64,000 bases of DNA from Caulobacter sp. (GCA_017745235.1 JAGHZU010000006.1:124001-188000); one strand, 5' to 3'. Shown: positions 1-9,005, counted from the first letter of the stretch. Notes: generated by a model not told the origin, from the letters alone. Program-made: numbers and translations.

Positions 1-17
1 GGACGTAACGGCAAACG

Positions 18-1421
18 TCATTCAGCTTGGGCATGTTCGCGCGCTCCAGTGGTTAGGGCCAGGGGCAGAATGGTCCTGCGCACCAGTTCATGGCCGTCGG
101 TCGTCTCGACGACGTGGTTGAGAACGAAAGCGTAGGTTCGCCCTAGTTCGATTTCCGCCGGAGAGAATGGGAAGCCGTAGCTGGGCAACTCCTTGTCGCG
201 GCGCATCGGGAAGTGGAAGAAATAGGGATTGCAGATCTTGGCGATGCGCAGGGCCAGTTCCTTCGTCTCGGCCGTCGCCACGAGGAGCAGTCCGATCTCG
301 CGGGTCGGGAAGCCATCGGTGACCGGCAGGCCCAGGACCGCGTTCCAGCCATAGGGTCGCAGCGAGATGTCGAACTCGCCAGCCGCGTCGCCCAGCACGG
401 CCTTGACACGACCGACCAGGGTCGCGTGCATGTCGGCCAGGAACTTGTCCAAGGCGGCCAGCACCTGGGGATCGGTGATGCCAACCAGCATGATCGACTG
501 GAACGGGCCGTTGGCCGCGCCCTCCAGCTTCATGGTGTAGGGCTTTTCAATGAAGCGCGAGCCGCTCACCCGCACGATCCGATCGTCTTTCGGTTCGTAG
601 CGCGCCTGGCTGACATCGAGCACCCCGCCCGGCTCATGCAGCAGGTAGGGATCGCTGTTCTCGTAGAGCATGTGGGCCGAAACGCTGTATGGGGTGCAAC
701 GGTTGGTGGCGCTGAGCGGCTCGATCTCGAAGGCGTCGGCTCCGACCCGGATCACCACACCACCCTCGAACGGCGTGATCGTGCATAGGCCTCCGCATTC
801 GGCGATCTTGCCCGCGTGCCAGGCCGGACCAACGCCCGCGCCTCGCATGATCGGCACGGCGGCGATCACGGCGGTGTCGGTCGTGCGGCCGCCCAGCACG
901 ATATCAGCTCCCGCCTCGAGGGCCGCGATGTAGGGCTCGGGACCCATCAAGGCGACAACGTGCTCACAGGACTTGAGCGTATCTTCGGTAAGCGCTCCCA
1001 AGGGCGCCAGCGGCAAGACCCGGCCCTCGGCCAACCGGTCGCGGATCACCGACTTCTCCTGCTCCGAATAGAGCATGGCGAGGGTCGGGGTCAGGTTCAG
1101 TTCCTGGCAAATCTCCAGCACGATATCGCGGGTCCAGTCGACGGCCATGTCGCAGCCGGACGTCCCGCAGGACCCGACCAGTAGCGGCACGCCCCACTTG
1201 GCCTGGGCCGCCACGAGCAGCTTCAGGTCGCTCTTGACCGCGTCGCGGCTGTATTTGGAAAGGCCGGTGGCCAAGGCGGCGGGGCCGCTGTCGGTCGATC
1301 CGGCGTCCATGGCCATGGCGTGGGCGCCGGCGGCCAGGCCGGCTTCGAGGTGCTCGAACTTGATGCCCGCGCCCAAAGCGCCCACGGGCACGACGACGAC
1401 GGTGGGGTTGTCACTGTTCAA
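18..1421 (-). CDS. AtuA-family (DUF1446-type) acyclic terpene utilisation-like protein
   Basis: The 467-residue protein matches the AtuA/DUF1446 family: a conserved early segment GSCGTSGCD, followed by GGRTTDTAV and a long C-terminal half. The family is named from acyclic terpene degradation, but its chemistry is not established. I chose a TTG start at 1421 because AAGGA lies 8 bases upstream. The longer ORF to 1670 reads through the end of the transporter in a low-complexity frame. The start overlaps the CitMHS gene by 11 bases, so it is the last visible member of the operon. A partner small subunit (DUF4387 type) often follows such genes, but the window ends 17 bases after the stop. Confidence 0.85.
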   Translation of the reverse strand: MNSDNPTVVVVPVGALGAGIKFEHLEAGLAAGAHAMAMDAGSTDSGPAALATGLSKYSRDAVKSDLKLLVAAQAKWGVPLLVGSCGTSGCDMAVDWTRDIVLEICQELNLTPTLAMLYSEQEKSVIRDRLAEGRVLPLAPLGALTEDTLKSCEHVVALMGPEPYIAALEAGADIVLGGRTTDTAVIAAVPIMRGAGVGPAWHAGKIAECGGLCTITPFEGGVVIRVGADAFEIEPLSATNRCTPYSVSAHMLYENSDPYLLHEPGGVLDVSQARYEPKDDRIVRVSGSRFIEKPYTMKLEGAANGPFQSIMLVGITDPQVLAALDKFLADMHATLVGRVKAVLGDAAGEFDISLRPYGWNAVLGLPVTDGFPTREIGLLLVATAETKELALRIAKICNPYFFHFPMRRDKELPSYGFPFSPAEIELGRTYAFVLNHVVETTDGHELVRRTILPLALTTGAREHAQAE

Positions 1422-2766
1422 TGGACGATCCTTGGACGTGAGGGAGAGGCCGGCCCGAGGCCGAAAAGGGAACGGCCCCGGTAAGAACGGCGGCGACGAC
1501 CAGCAGCGCGGCGAGGGCGGCGGCCCATTTGAGCCCGAAGCGCTGCATGGCTCCGACATCCACGTCGAGCATGCCGGCAACCAGGTAGACCGCCGCGACC
1601 AGGGGGCTGAGCGCGTGAATGTTCTGGCCCAGCAGGCAGGCGCGGCCGATCTCGACGGGCGAGACGCCATAGTGCGAGGCGGCTTCGGCGAGGACGGGGA
1701 CGATGCCGAAGTAGTAGGCGTCGTTGGACATCACGAAGGTGAGCGGGCCGCTGGCGACGGCCGTGATCAGAGCCAGGTGACGGCCCATCGACGGCGGCAC
1801 GATGTCGACGAAGCTGGCCCCCATCGCCTTGACCATGCCGGTGCCGTCGAGGATGCCGGTGAACACGGCCGCCGCGAAGACCAGGAGGATGATCGGCAGG
1901 ACATTGGCCCCGTGGGCCGCGATCCGCAGGCGTTGAACCCCGATCTGGGGGTAGTTCAGGGCCAAGGCAATCACCAGGCCGATCATGAAGATCACCGGCA
2001 TCGGCAGGATGTGCATTACGGCGGCGGCGATGACGGCCAAGGTGATGATCAGGTTGGGCCAGAACAGCTTGGGCCGGGCGAGATCGGCGGCTTCGTCGCG
2101 CAGGCCGCCGAACCCGTCGGAGGGCGTGAGTTCGGTGACGACGCCTAGCCGGCGAAGCTCCTTGCCGCCCAGATACCAGGCCAGGACCAGAACTCCGACG
2201 CAGCCGATGATCATAGCCGGGATCAGCGGCAGGAAGAGGTCGTTGATCTCCACACGCAGGACGCTGGCCACGCGTGGCATGGGGCCGCCCCAAGGCGCGA
2301 TGTTGATGATGCTGTTGGCCGCGCCCAGCAGCGTGGCCAGGATGAGCGGGTTCATGCCCAGGCGGCGATAGATCGGCAGGAAGGCCGTGATCGTGACCAG
2401 GGCCGTCGTGGCGCCGTCGCCATCCAGGGAGACCAGGATCGCCACCAGCGCGGTGCCGATCGCGACCTTGCGCGGATCGCCGCCGACGGCCTCGACGACC
2501 TTGCGCACCATAGGGTCGAACAGACCCGCGTCGATCATGACGCCGAAGTAGAGGACGGCGAACAGCAGAACCACGGCGATGGGCGCGAGCGTCACGACGC
2601 CCTTCATGATCATGCCGCCCACCTGGCCGCCGAACCCGGCGCATACGGCCACGGCGATCGGTACGGCGATCAAGGCGACCACGGCCGAGGCGCGCTTGCT
2701 CATGATCAACGCCATGAAGACGATGACCATGCCAAAGCCCAGGCCGGCTAACAGCGGCTGGCTCAT
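1411..2766 (-). CDS. CitMHS-family citrate/tricarboxylate-metal:H+ symporter
   Basis: This 451-residue, very hydrophobic protein has about 12 predicted membrane segments. The central segment GDGATTALVTITAF and the glycine/asparagine-rich region around SIINIAPWGGP fit the CitMHS family, which imports citrate complexed with Mg2+ or Ca2+ using protons. It would sit in the inner membrane and receive substrate that the receptor at 3774-6716 brings across the outer membrane. The ATG start overlaps the stop of the amidohydrolase by 4 bases (ATGA), indicating translational coupling. The actual substrate could be another di- or tricarboxylate. Confidence 0.9.
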   Translation of the reverse strand: MSQPLLAGLGFGMVIVFMALIMSKRASAVVALIAVPIAVAVCAGFGGQVGGMIMKGVVTLAPIAVVLLFAVLYFGVMIDAGLFDPMVRKVVEAVGGDPRKVAIGTALVAILVSLDGDGATTALVTITAFLPIYRRLGMNPLILATLLGAANSIINIAPWGGPMPRVASVLRVEINDLFLPLIPAMIIGCVGVLVLAWYLGGKELRRLGVVTELTPSDGFGGLRDEAADLARPKLFWPNLIITLAVIAAAVMHILPMPVIFMIGLVIALALNYPQIGVQRLRIAAHGANVLPIILLVFAAAVFTGILDGTGMVKAMGASFVDIVPPSMGRHLALITAVASGPLTFVMSNDAYYFGIVPVLAEAASHYGVSPVEIGRACLLGQNIHALSPLVAAVYLVAGMLDVDVGAMQRFGLKWAAALAALLVVAAVLTGAVPFSASGRPLPHVQGSSIEQ

Positions 2767-3713
2767 GCCGAAGCCTTCTTCGCAAAGCCGTAGAGGCGCT
2801 CAGGATTGTCGACCAGGATCCGCCAGCGCGTAGCCTCGTCGCCGGCCCAGGCGCCGAGGAGGTCGAAGAGCCTGGCGTCGTCCGGCGGAACCTTCTCGGT
2901 GGCGTGCGGCCAGTCACTGCCCCACACCAGACGCTCTGGCGCCTCGGACACAAAGGCCTGGGCGATGCGGGTGGCGTCCGGATAGTCCGGCGGGCCCTTT
3001 TCGGTGTTGAGGTATGCCCCCGTGAGCTTCACCCAAGCCTTTTCCTTGGCCATCAACCTGCTGATGACCACGAACGCCGGATGGTCGGGGCCTTGTGCGG
3101 GCGGCAGCCGTCCCATGTGATCGAAGACGATCGGACACGGCAGCCGCGAGAGTATGTCGGCGGCGTCGACGATCTGATCGCCCAAGGCGTGGATCTGGAC
3201 ATGCCAGCCCAGGTCGGCGATGCGCCGGGCCAGCGGTTCCACCATGTCCAGGGTCGTGAAGGCGTCCGCGGGATTCCAGACGCTGAAGCGCAATCCCCGA
3301 ATGCCGCCCGCATCGAGACGGCGAAGCTCGGTTTGGTCGACATCCGGCGTGACGACGCCGACGCCGCGCCCGTTCGGCCCCAGCTGTCGCAGGGCGTCCA
3401 GGAGGCAGGCATGGTCGACGCCGTGAATCTTGGTCTGGACAATCACGGCGCGCGAAACGCCCAGACGTCGCTGGAGCTTCCGATAGTCCTGGAACGTCGC
3501 GCCCCCGAACTGCTTCGGGAAATCGGGCCGAAAGCGAGGATCGGCGATGTGCAGGTGGGCGTCGCAAGCGCCGGCCGGCGCCTTAGCTTTGGGCGGTTCG
3601 GTTCCCGCCGAGTGCGGAACGTCGGTGGCTTCACCGGCGAGCGACGAGGTCGCGGCCGCGCCAAGGCCGATGGAAGACATGGCTTGGAAAAGCTTGCGTC
3701 GGGTCAAGGTCAT
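2763..3713 (-). CDS. Tat-exported amidohydrolase, LigI-like (2-pyrone-4,6-dicarboxylate lactonase family)
   Basis: The 316-residue protein is an amidohydrolase-superfamily TIM barrel. It has an N-terminal HxH (CDAHLHI, about residue 50), a mid-chain FDHMGR and a late WGSDWPH carrying the conserved Asp. This set is typical of LigI and related lactonases/lactone isomerases, which hydrolyse carboxylated lactones. Unlike cytosolic LigI it starts with a twin-arginine-like leader (TRRKLFQ followed by a hydrophobic stretch and SLAGEA), so it probably acts in the periplasm. ATG at 3713 places the RR motif at the N terminus; an in-frame TTG at 3728 is the ORF-track start. A periplasmic lactonase before a carboxylate importer suggests the imported acid is released from a lactone outside the cytoplasm. 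Confidence 0.82.
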   Translation of the reverse strand: MTLTRRKLFQAMSSIGLGAAATSSLAGEATDVPHSAGTEPPKAKAPAGACDAHLHIADPRFRPDFPKQFGGATFQDYRKLQRRLGVSRAVIVQTKIHGVDHACLLDALRQLGPNGRGVGVVTPDVDQTELRRLDAGGIRGLRFSVWNPADAFTTLDMVEPLARRIADLGWHVQIHALGDQIVDAADILSRLPCPIVFDHMGRLPPAQGPDHPAFVVISRLMAKEKAWVKLTGAYLNTEKGPPDYPDATRIAQAFVSEAPERLVWGSDWPHATEKVPPDDARLFDLLGAWAGDEATRWRILVDNPERLYGFAKKASA

Positions 3714-3741
3714 GGGTCGCCAATTCAAGCTGAACAGGAAA

Positions 3742-3765
3742 GCCGGAGAGGCGCGCCCCTCCGGC
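3742..3765 (-). terminator. GC-rich hairpin between receptor gene and amidohydrolase gene
   Basis: GCCGGAG and CTCCGGC form a perfect 7-bp outer stem, extended inward with one mismatch, in the short gap behind the receptor stop codon. There is no T run. It could act as an attenuator or mRNA-processing stem that lowers expression of the downstream genes relative to the receptor. Confidence 0.5.
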
Positions 3766-3773
3766 CGCGCGTG

Positions 3774-6716
3774 TTAGAAGTGGGCCTTGGCCGAAACGTA
3801 GAAGCGCCGTCCCGCAAGGTCGTAGGTGTAAAGGTCCGACCGCGTCAGCCCGATCAGGCTGTCGTTCAGCACGGGCGGTTCCTTGTCGGTCAGGTTCACC
3901 GCCCCGACCCTCAGCTCTAGGGCGTCATTGACCGCCCAGGCGACGTCCAGGTCGAAATAGCTGACGCTCGGCACGCCGTGGGCGACGCCGCCCGTTCCAA
4001 CGTTGTTGGCGTTGTCCATCGCACCGATGTAGCGCCACTTCAGACCGGACTTGACCGGACCGATCCGCCAGCCGGCGTTGACGCTGCCCTTCCACTCCGG
4101 ATGGGCCGTGGCGAAGAAGTCGACCTGCGTGTTGCCGATCGTGCCGGCATATTCGAGCTTGGGGCTGGTCGGCAGGGTCTGGATCTGGAAGGTGTCGAGA
4201 TAGTTGATCACAACGCTCAGACTGAACGTCCCCGCCTTGGAGCCAAGCCCGGCCGCTTTCAACGGCACGGACCAGTCGGCCTGGAAATCGACGCCTGAGC
4301 TCGAATAGCCGCCCAGGTTCAGCAATGGATTGCCTATGTTGACGGCCTGGCCGGTCGAAGGGTCGCGGGTGATCAGGGCGCAATAGTAGTTGCTGTTGGT
4401 CAGGCTCGGGTTCGCGACCGTATTGAAGCACTGGGTTGCGGCGACCGTGTTGGTCACCTGGCCGATCGCGCCATCCAATTTGATCTTGTAGTAGTCGACC
4501 GAGGCGGTCAGACGCGACAGCCACTCGCTTTGGAAGGGCGACTTCAGCACCAATCCGACCGAATAGGTGTCCGAAACCTCGGGCTTCAGCCCAGTGTTGC
4601 CCTGGGTCGTGTAAGGTGTGCGACTGACGGTATTGGTGAAGCTGTCGATCACCGCGCTGGGAACGCCCTGGGCCAGGCAAAGGGCGCGGACCTGTGCGGC
4701 GATCGACGAACTGGCGGAACGATAGGCCCCGCGTACATCGCACGGATCACCCGAACCGACAGGGCCTGGCGTGCCTAGCGCGGTCAGACCGTTGGCGGCT
4801 GCGGCGTAGAGGTCGCCGACGCTGGGCGCGCGCACGGCCCGGGCGTATCCTCCCCGCACCGTGACGACGTCGTTGACCTTCCAGGAGCCGTCGGCCTTGT
4901 AGGTGTCTACCCCTCCGACCGTGTCGTAGTCGGAATACCGGTAGCCAAGATCGAGCGAAACCTCCTTGGCCAAGGGTAGGTCCCGCAGAACGGGAACCAG
5001 AAGCTCGCCGAACACTTCGCGCACGCTCGCCTCACCGCGGGACGGCTGGATCGGCAGGTAGTTGGCCAACTCGCCGGTCTGGATCAGCGCATCGGGGACG
5101 TAGTCGTAGGAATTGCTGCGATAGTCCGCCCCAATCGCGAAGCGCACTTCTCCGGCCGGCAGGGTGAGCAGTCGGCCCTGGGCCGAGCCCTCGACGATCT
5201 TCTGTTCGAGGGTCGTGGTGTTGCGGGCGGTGCGCCGGATGTAGGACACGCAGTTGGCCGAGAGACTGTCGATGCGGTTGAAGTCGTAGCCGCCTTCGCA
5301 CAGGCTGCGCCCGCCATCGGCGGCGTTGGCCAATCGCTGCAGCGCCGTGGTGCTGGGGAAGTTGATCTCCGATTGCAGCAGCTCGGTGCGCCCGTAGCTG
5401 CCATAGATGTTCCAGGTCAGGTCCATCGGCTCCATGCGCCCTTCGGCGCCGATGGTCAGTTGATACACGTTGTAGCGGTTCTCTTCGGCGCGGCCGCCGA
5501 CGGGCGTGATGATCTGGGCGATGTTGAAGGGCGCGGTCGGGTTGGGCCGCGAAGCGAGGATCTGGGCCAGATCCGGCGAAATGAACGGATTGCTGACCGG
5601 GATCGTTAGCGGCGCGCTCGATACCGACCCGACGACCACGGGATTGGCCCGGGTGGTCACGGTGTAGTTGGTGAAGAGCCCTTCGGCGAAGACCGAGACC
5701 TTGTCGTTGAGCGCGTAGTCAGCGTGGCCAAACATCGAGTAGCGTTCCAGCGGGACCTGGGCGAGGAAATAGTCCCCGGTCGCGGCCAGAACGGTGTTGC
5801 TGTAGATGGTCTGGAGCGTGCTCTGCGGGCTGCGGAAATTCACCGCGCCGGCGTTCAGGAAGAGTGAGCCATCGGGATTGAGCGACAAGGTCGCGGTGCG
5901 GCCGACCGTCCCAGCGGCGACGCCGTAGCGGCCAAAGACGGTGTTGATCGCCGCCTGGGTCGGCAGGTTCGTCGCGGCGGCGGTGATCAGGCCGCCAGGC
6001 GAATTCGACGAGAAGGCTTGGCCGCGCAAATAGTCCCGGTCGCGAAACGCGATCGAGTTGCGGTTGGCGTAGCTGAGTGAGAGGTAGGCGTTGCCGTGAT
6101 CGTCGGCGAAATCGGAGCCGATCGTTAGGGCCGCGCTCTGGGCTGTCCCATCGCCACGGCCCGTCTGGCCCATGTTCAGATCGATCCCGATCCCCGTGAA
6201 GTGTCTCTTCAGCTTCAGATTGACGACGCCGGCGACAGCGTCTGAACCGTAGGCTGCCGACGCGCCGCCCGTGATGACCTCGACATTGTCGATCAGGGTG
6301 CTTGGGATGACGTTCAGGTCGACCGTGCCGTCGTTGCCCGAGGGTTGCATGCGACGCCCATTGACCAGGACCAATGTGCGTTGCTGCCCCAAGCCCCGCA
6401 GGTTGATGCTCGCCTGTCCCGCCCGCGATATCAGGCTCGCCTGCGATCCCGCCGAAGCGGCGACCTGAGGCAGTTGGTTGAGGCTTGTTTCCAGGGTCGA
6501 GGCGCCCGTCGCGGCGATCGTCTCGGCGTTCACCGTGGTGATCGGCGTATGGGCGGTGTAGTCGCGCCGCGCGATCCGGGAGCCGGTCACGACGACCTCT
6601 TCCACCTGAACCGAGCTTTGGTCAGTTGGCGATTGTGTCTGGGCGAAGACCTGAGGCGCCCCCATCGAAAGACAAGCTCCCAAGGCGTAGACGGCTGTCG
6701 TGGTGGCGACTCGCAT
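3774..6716 (-). CDS. TonB-dependent outer-membrane receptor
   Basis: The 980-residue protein has a signal peptide (MRVATTTAVYALGACL... to VFAQ), a TonB-box-like VEEVVVTGSR, and a plug domain with VLVNGRRM and GGASAAYGSDAVAGVVN. A long beta-barrel follows, ending in aromatic Phe as outer-membrane proteins do. It would import a ligand using TonB-ExbBD energy. I set the start at 6716: GGGAGGA lies just upstream and the signal peptide begins there, whereas the ORF-track start adds 32 unrelated residues. It leads the operon with the amidohydrolase, CitMHS and AtuA genes, so the ligand is probably a carboxylate or lactone. Confidence 0.93.
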   Translation of the reverse strand: MRVATTTAVYALGACLSMGAPQVFAQTQSPTDQSSVQVEEVVVTGSRIARRDYTAHTPITTVNAETIAATGASTLETSLNQLPQVAASAGSQASLISRAGQASINLRGLGQQRTLVLVNGRRMQPSGNDGTVDLNVIPSTLIDNVEVITGGASAAYGSDAVAGVVNLKLKRHFTGIGIDLNMGQTGRGDGTAQSAALTIGSDFADDHGNAYLSLSYANRNSIAFRDRDYLRGQAFSSNSPGGLITAAATNLPTQAAINTVFGRYGVAAGTVGRTATLSLNPDGSLFLNAGAVNFRSPQSTLQTIYSNTVLAATGDYFLAQVPLERYSMFGHADYALNDKVSVFAEGLFTNYTVTTRANPVVVGSVSSAPLTIPVSNPFISPDLAQILASRPNPTAPFNIAQIITPVGGRAEENRYNVYQLTIGAEGRMEPMDLTWNIYGSYGRTELLQSEINFPSTTALQRLANAADGGRSLCEGGYDFNRIDSLSANCVSYIRRTARNTTTLEQKIVEGSAQGRLLTLPAGEVRFAIGADYRSNSYDYVPDALIQTGELANYLPIQPSRGEASVREVFGELLVPVLRDLPLAKEVSLDLGYRYSDYDTVGGVDTYKADGSWKVNDVVTVRGGYARAVRAPSVGDLYAAAANGLTALGTPGPVGSGDPCDVRGAYRSASSSIAAQVRALCLAQGVPSAVIDSFTNTVSRTPYTTQGNTGLKPEVSDTYSVGLVLKSPFQSEWLSRLTASVDYYKIKLDGAIGQVTNTVAATQCFNTVANPSLTNSNYYCALITRDPSTGQAVNIGNPLLNLGGYSSSGVDFQADWSVPLKAAGLGSKAGTFSLSVVINYLDTFQIQTLPTSPKLEYAGTIGNTQVDFFATAHPEWKGSVNAGWRIGPVKSGLKWRYIGAMDNANNVGTGGVAHGVPSVSYFDLDVAWAVNDALELRVGAVNLTDKEPPVLNDSLIGLTRSDLYTYDLAGRRFYVSAKAHF

Positions 6717-7021
6717 GATTTTCCTCCCCTGGACGGCGTTGTTCGCCGACACGTCTGTTGAGGAAACGATAGAAAAAGGGCGCATCCGGTCAATCTTGAC
6801 GCGGTCCGTCAACTAGCCTGAAACCTCGACCCCCGATGTGCAATCCGCTGACGGGAAAACGTGATTGGATTCAAATAAATTTATTGATTATATTGGGATA
6901 TTTTCCAAATATCTGACAAATTCGTTTCCACGAAAATCAGGCGACTTTTTTGCCAGATTTGGGCCAAATAGGTTGATCGCCTAGGCATTGACGCAGTGAA
7001 TCAATATAATCTCGGACTGAT
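6717..7021. promoter_or_regulatory. AT-rich divergent promoter region with palindromes
   Basis: This 305-base region separates the receptor operon from the HTH/citrate-synthase-like gene and is far richer in A+T than its surroundings. It contains AATAAATTTATT (6874-6885, a perfect palindrome), GATATTT-TCC-AAATATC (6897-6913, perfect 7-bp arms) and TTCGT-TTCC-ACGAA a little further on. Such symmetric elements between divergent genes are the expected layout for a regulator that controls both directions. No gene is seen here. Confidence 0.6.
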
Positions 7022-8206
7022 ATGGATGACGACCTCTACCTGACTGCGGCGGAAGCCGCGGCGATCCTGGGCGTCGAGCCCGCGACGCTCTACGCCTATG
7101 TCAGCCGAAAAAAGCTTCGCTCCCTGGCGACGCCGGGTTCACAGAAGCGCCGCTACTTGCGATCGGACGTCCTGGCCCTGGCCGCCAAGGGCAAGCCCTC
7201 CTCTGACCACACGCTCTTGGCCGGCGAGACGGCGATCACGCTGCTGACCGAAGAGGGCACCTACTACCGGGGCCAGAGCGTGATCGCATTGGCCGAAACA
7301 GAATCAGTGGAGTCGATCGCGGGCCTCCTTTGGCAAGCCGATCCCGAAGAGATCTTCTCGGCGCGCCTGCCGAAACCCGCGCCGGACCAGGACGCGATCC
7401 TCGCCAGCCTCGCGGCGATGCCCAGGTCGGATCGCGTTATGGCCCTGCTTCCCGTTCTCGAGCGCGCCAATCCCATGGCGTTCGATCTCTCGCCGTCCGG
7501 CTTCACTCAAGCCGGGGCGGATATGTTGCGCTGGCTGACCGCGCTCTATTTCGATCAGCCGCGACCATCAGCCGACCCCATCCATCAGGTCGTGGCGCGG
7601 GCCACGGGATCGACGGACGCCGTCGCCGACCTGGTGCGGCGCGCGATGATCCTCGTCGCCGATCAACAGTTTGGCGACACGACCCGGGCGGTTCGCGCTG
7701 CGGCGATCACAGGGGTCACCCCCTACGGGATAGCCATCGTCGGCCTTGTGGTAGGGGGCGGGCAACTGATCCGGTTTAACCGGATCGACACCGTGCGGCG
7801 CTTCGTCCTCGAAGTGGTGACGTCGGCGCATCCGGAAGAGGCGGTGATCAGTCGCGTTCGCACCGGCGAAAAAGTCCCCGGCTTTGAACCGTTGACACAC
7901 CATCGAAAGGGCGACGTTCGCGCCGACGCGCTGATGCGCGCCTGCGAGCGAGTATTCAATGGTGATCCCGATTTCGAACGCCTGCGGCGAGCCCTGACAC
8001 TGGCGAGCGAGCTCACGAGGCGAACCCCCGGCTTCGTCATTCCCCTCATCTTCCTCGGGCACAGACTTGGCGTTCCCGGCAACGAGCTGGCCGTGGCGAC
8101 AATCGGTCGCGCGATTGGATGGATCGCTCACGCACAGGAAGAAATGCAGCGATCCCCCGCACGCCCGAAAGCGGCCTATGTTGGAGCACTTCCGCGCCCC
8201 GAGTGA
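7022..8206 (+). CDS. HTH domain fused to a catalytically degenerate citrate-synthase fold; probable regulator
   Basis: Residues 1-60 form an excisionase/MerR-like helix-turn-helix (LTAAEAAAILGVEPATLYAYV). The rest, to 394, follows the citrate-synthase fold. Every position where a citrate synthase should carry an active-site residue has changed by my reading. The DHE.N.ST segment reads DQQFGDTT, GPLHGG reads GLVVGG, GFGHPLY reads GFEPLTH, and the PNVDFAL segment reads PGFVIPLI. It therefore probably binds a citrate- or acyl-CoA-like ligand without catalysis and acts as a transcription factor. Its divergent position beside a CitMHS transporter operon supports a carboxylate-responsive role. The ATG lacks a strong ribosome site. 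Confidence 0.8.
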   Translation: MDDDLYLTAAEAAAILGVEPATLYAYVSRKKLRSLATPGSQKRRYLRSDVLALAAKGKPSSDHTLLAGETAITLLTEEGTYYRGQSVIALAETESVESIAGLLWQADPEEIFSARLPKPAPDQDAILASLAAMPRSDRVMALLPVLERANPMAFDLSPSGFTQAGADMLRWLTALYFDQPRPSADPIHQVVARATGSTDAVADLVRRAMILVADQQFGDTTRAVRAAAITGVTPYGIAIVGLVVGGGQLIRFNRIDTVRRFVLEVVTSAHPEEAVISRVRTGEKVPGFEPLTHHRKGDVRADALMRACERVFNGDPDFERLRRALTLASELTRRTPGFVIPLIFLGHRLGVPGNELAVATIGRAIGWIAHAQEEMQRSPARPKAAYVGALPRPE

Positions 8207-8322
8207 GGCGCTCCGCCATCTCGCTCAGAGCCATATGAGTCACATTTCGTGTTCACAGGATCGATGTTGCTAGCGCCCCCGGTCGCCGCCAGGAAGCAGC
8301 CCTTCCGGAGTTCGGAGATGAG

Positions 8323-8535
8323 TCACGAAGTACGCTTGCCGGGGTCTGGGCGGTATCCGGCTGGATCAGCGATCCACCGATTGATCGCGGACTCATGCCA
8401 TCCCGCACCGTGGACGCTGATCGGGACCTGGCAGGGGAAGGTACCCTCGCCGATTTTCCGATAGAGGGTCGAGCGGCTCAGGCCAGTGCGTGCCAGCACG
8501 GTCTTGAGGCGGATGATGCGGTCGAGATCGGCCAT
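8323..8535 (-). CDS. AlpA-family prophage/ICE-type transcriptional regulator
   Basis: This 70-residue protein matches small AlpA-like winged-helix regulators: a LKTVLARTGLSRSTLYRKI helix-turn-helix, then FPCQVPIS and WHESAINRWIAD. These regulators usually control excision or integrase genes of prophages and integrative elements. I chose ATG at 8535 because GGAG lies 9 bases upstream; the ORF track uses a GTG five codons earlier. No integrase is seen near it, so it is probably a leftover from the element that carried the mobilisation genes to the right. Confidence 0.8.
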   Translation of the reverse strand: MADLDRIIRLKTVLARTGLSRSTLYRKIGEGTFPCQVPISVHGAGWHESAINRWIADPAGYRPDPGKRTS

Positions 8536-8747
8536 CGTTTCAAGCTCCACAGACTGGGATCTGAAGGCATTCGATGGGCCAGAATTGGATTGCTTGTCTC
8601 TAGCGGCAAGGCCTCGCGGGGCCAGATCGTACTCCAGGAAACAAAGACAGGCTCTAGGCGCCGCTAGCGAAGGTGAGAACGTACCTTCGTGAAGCTGGCT
8701 GCGCCCCTGGCGCGGCGAATTCCGTCCTAGGCCCCGGACTAGCTCCG
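8536..8747. other. Non-coding gap with a short hairpin
   Basis: No convincing gene is present. CGAAGGT (8668-8674) and ACCTTCG (8683-8689) form a perfect 7-bp inverted repeat with an 8-base spacer. It could be a recombination or regulatory site of the element, or a weak terminator for the XRE gene, which is read towards it. Confidence 0.35.
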
Positions 8748-8984
8748 CTATTTTTTCAGGCGCACACCCGGGCCGCCAGCTTCGTCAGCCGACAAAAACG
8801 TCACCCCGGCATTTTCCAACGACTGGCGTACTGCATCGACATTGGCGGCGGAACTCCGGCCAGGACCGGCCGCACCCTCCATGCGAACAATGGTCGGCAG
8901 GGAGACACCTGAGGCCGCCACCAGTTGCGGCTGGCTCCAGCCCAAGAGAGCGCGAGCCGCCTTGATCTGTTCGGCGGTAATCAT
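8748..8984 (-). CDS. XRE-family HTH regulator (small)
   Basis: This 78-residue protein has a single HTH: ITAEQIKAARALLGWSQPQLVAASGVS then LPTIVRMEGA. It is typical of small repressors in mobile elements. The short C-terminal half (VDAVRQSLENAGVTFLSADEAGG) is common in alphaproteobacterial members. Its ATG directly follows an operator-like palindrome with no clear ribosome site, so it may be translated from a leaderless message. It is divergent from the four-gene cassette at 9086-10866, and a second copy of the same palindrome precedes that cassette, so it probably represses both itself and the cassette. Confidence 0.85.
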   Translation of the reverse strand: MITAEQIKAARALLGWSQPQLVAASGVSLPTIVRMEGAAGPGRSSAANVDAVRQSLENAGVTFLSADEAGGPGVRLKK

Positions 8985-8988
8985 GGGG

Positions 8989-9005
8989 CGATAATTTTAT
9001 TATCG
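8989..9005. promoter_or_regulatory. Operator 1 of the XRE regulator
   Basis: CGATAAT-TTT-ATTATCG is a perfect inverted repeat immediately upstream of the XRE start codon. On the other strand its core reads GATAATAAAATTATC, nearly identical to operator 2 at 9045-9063. Confidence 0.65.

Noticed and set aside
1-17. Start of a DUF4387-type partner gene after the AtuA gene
   Set aside because: Only 17 bases remain; nothing can be supported.
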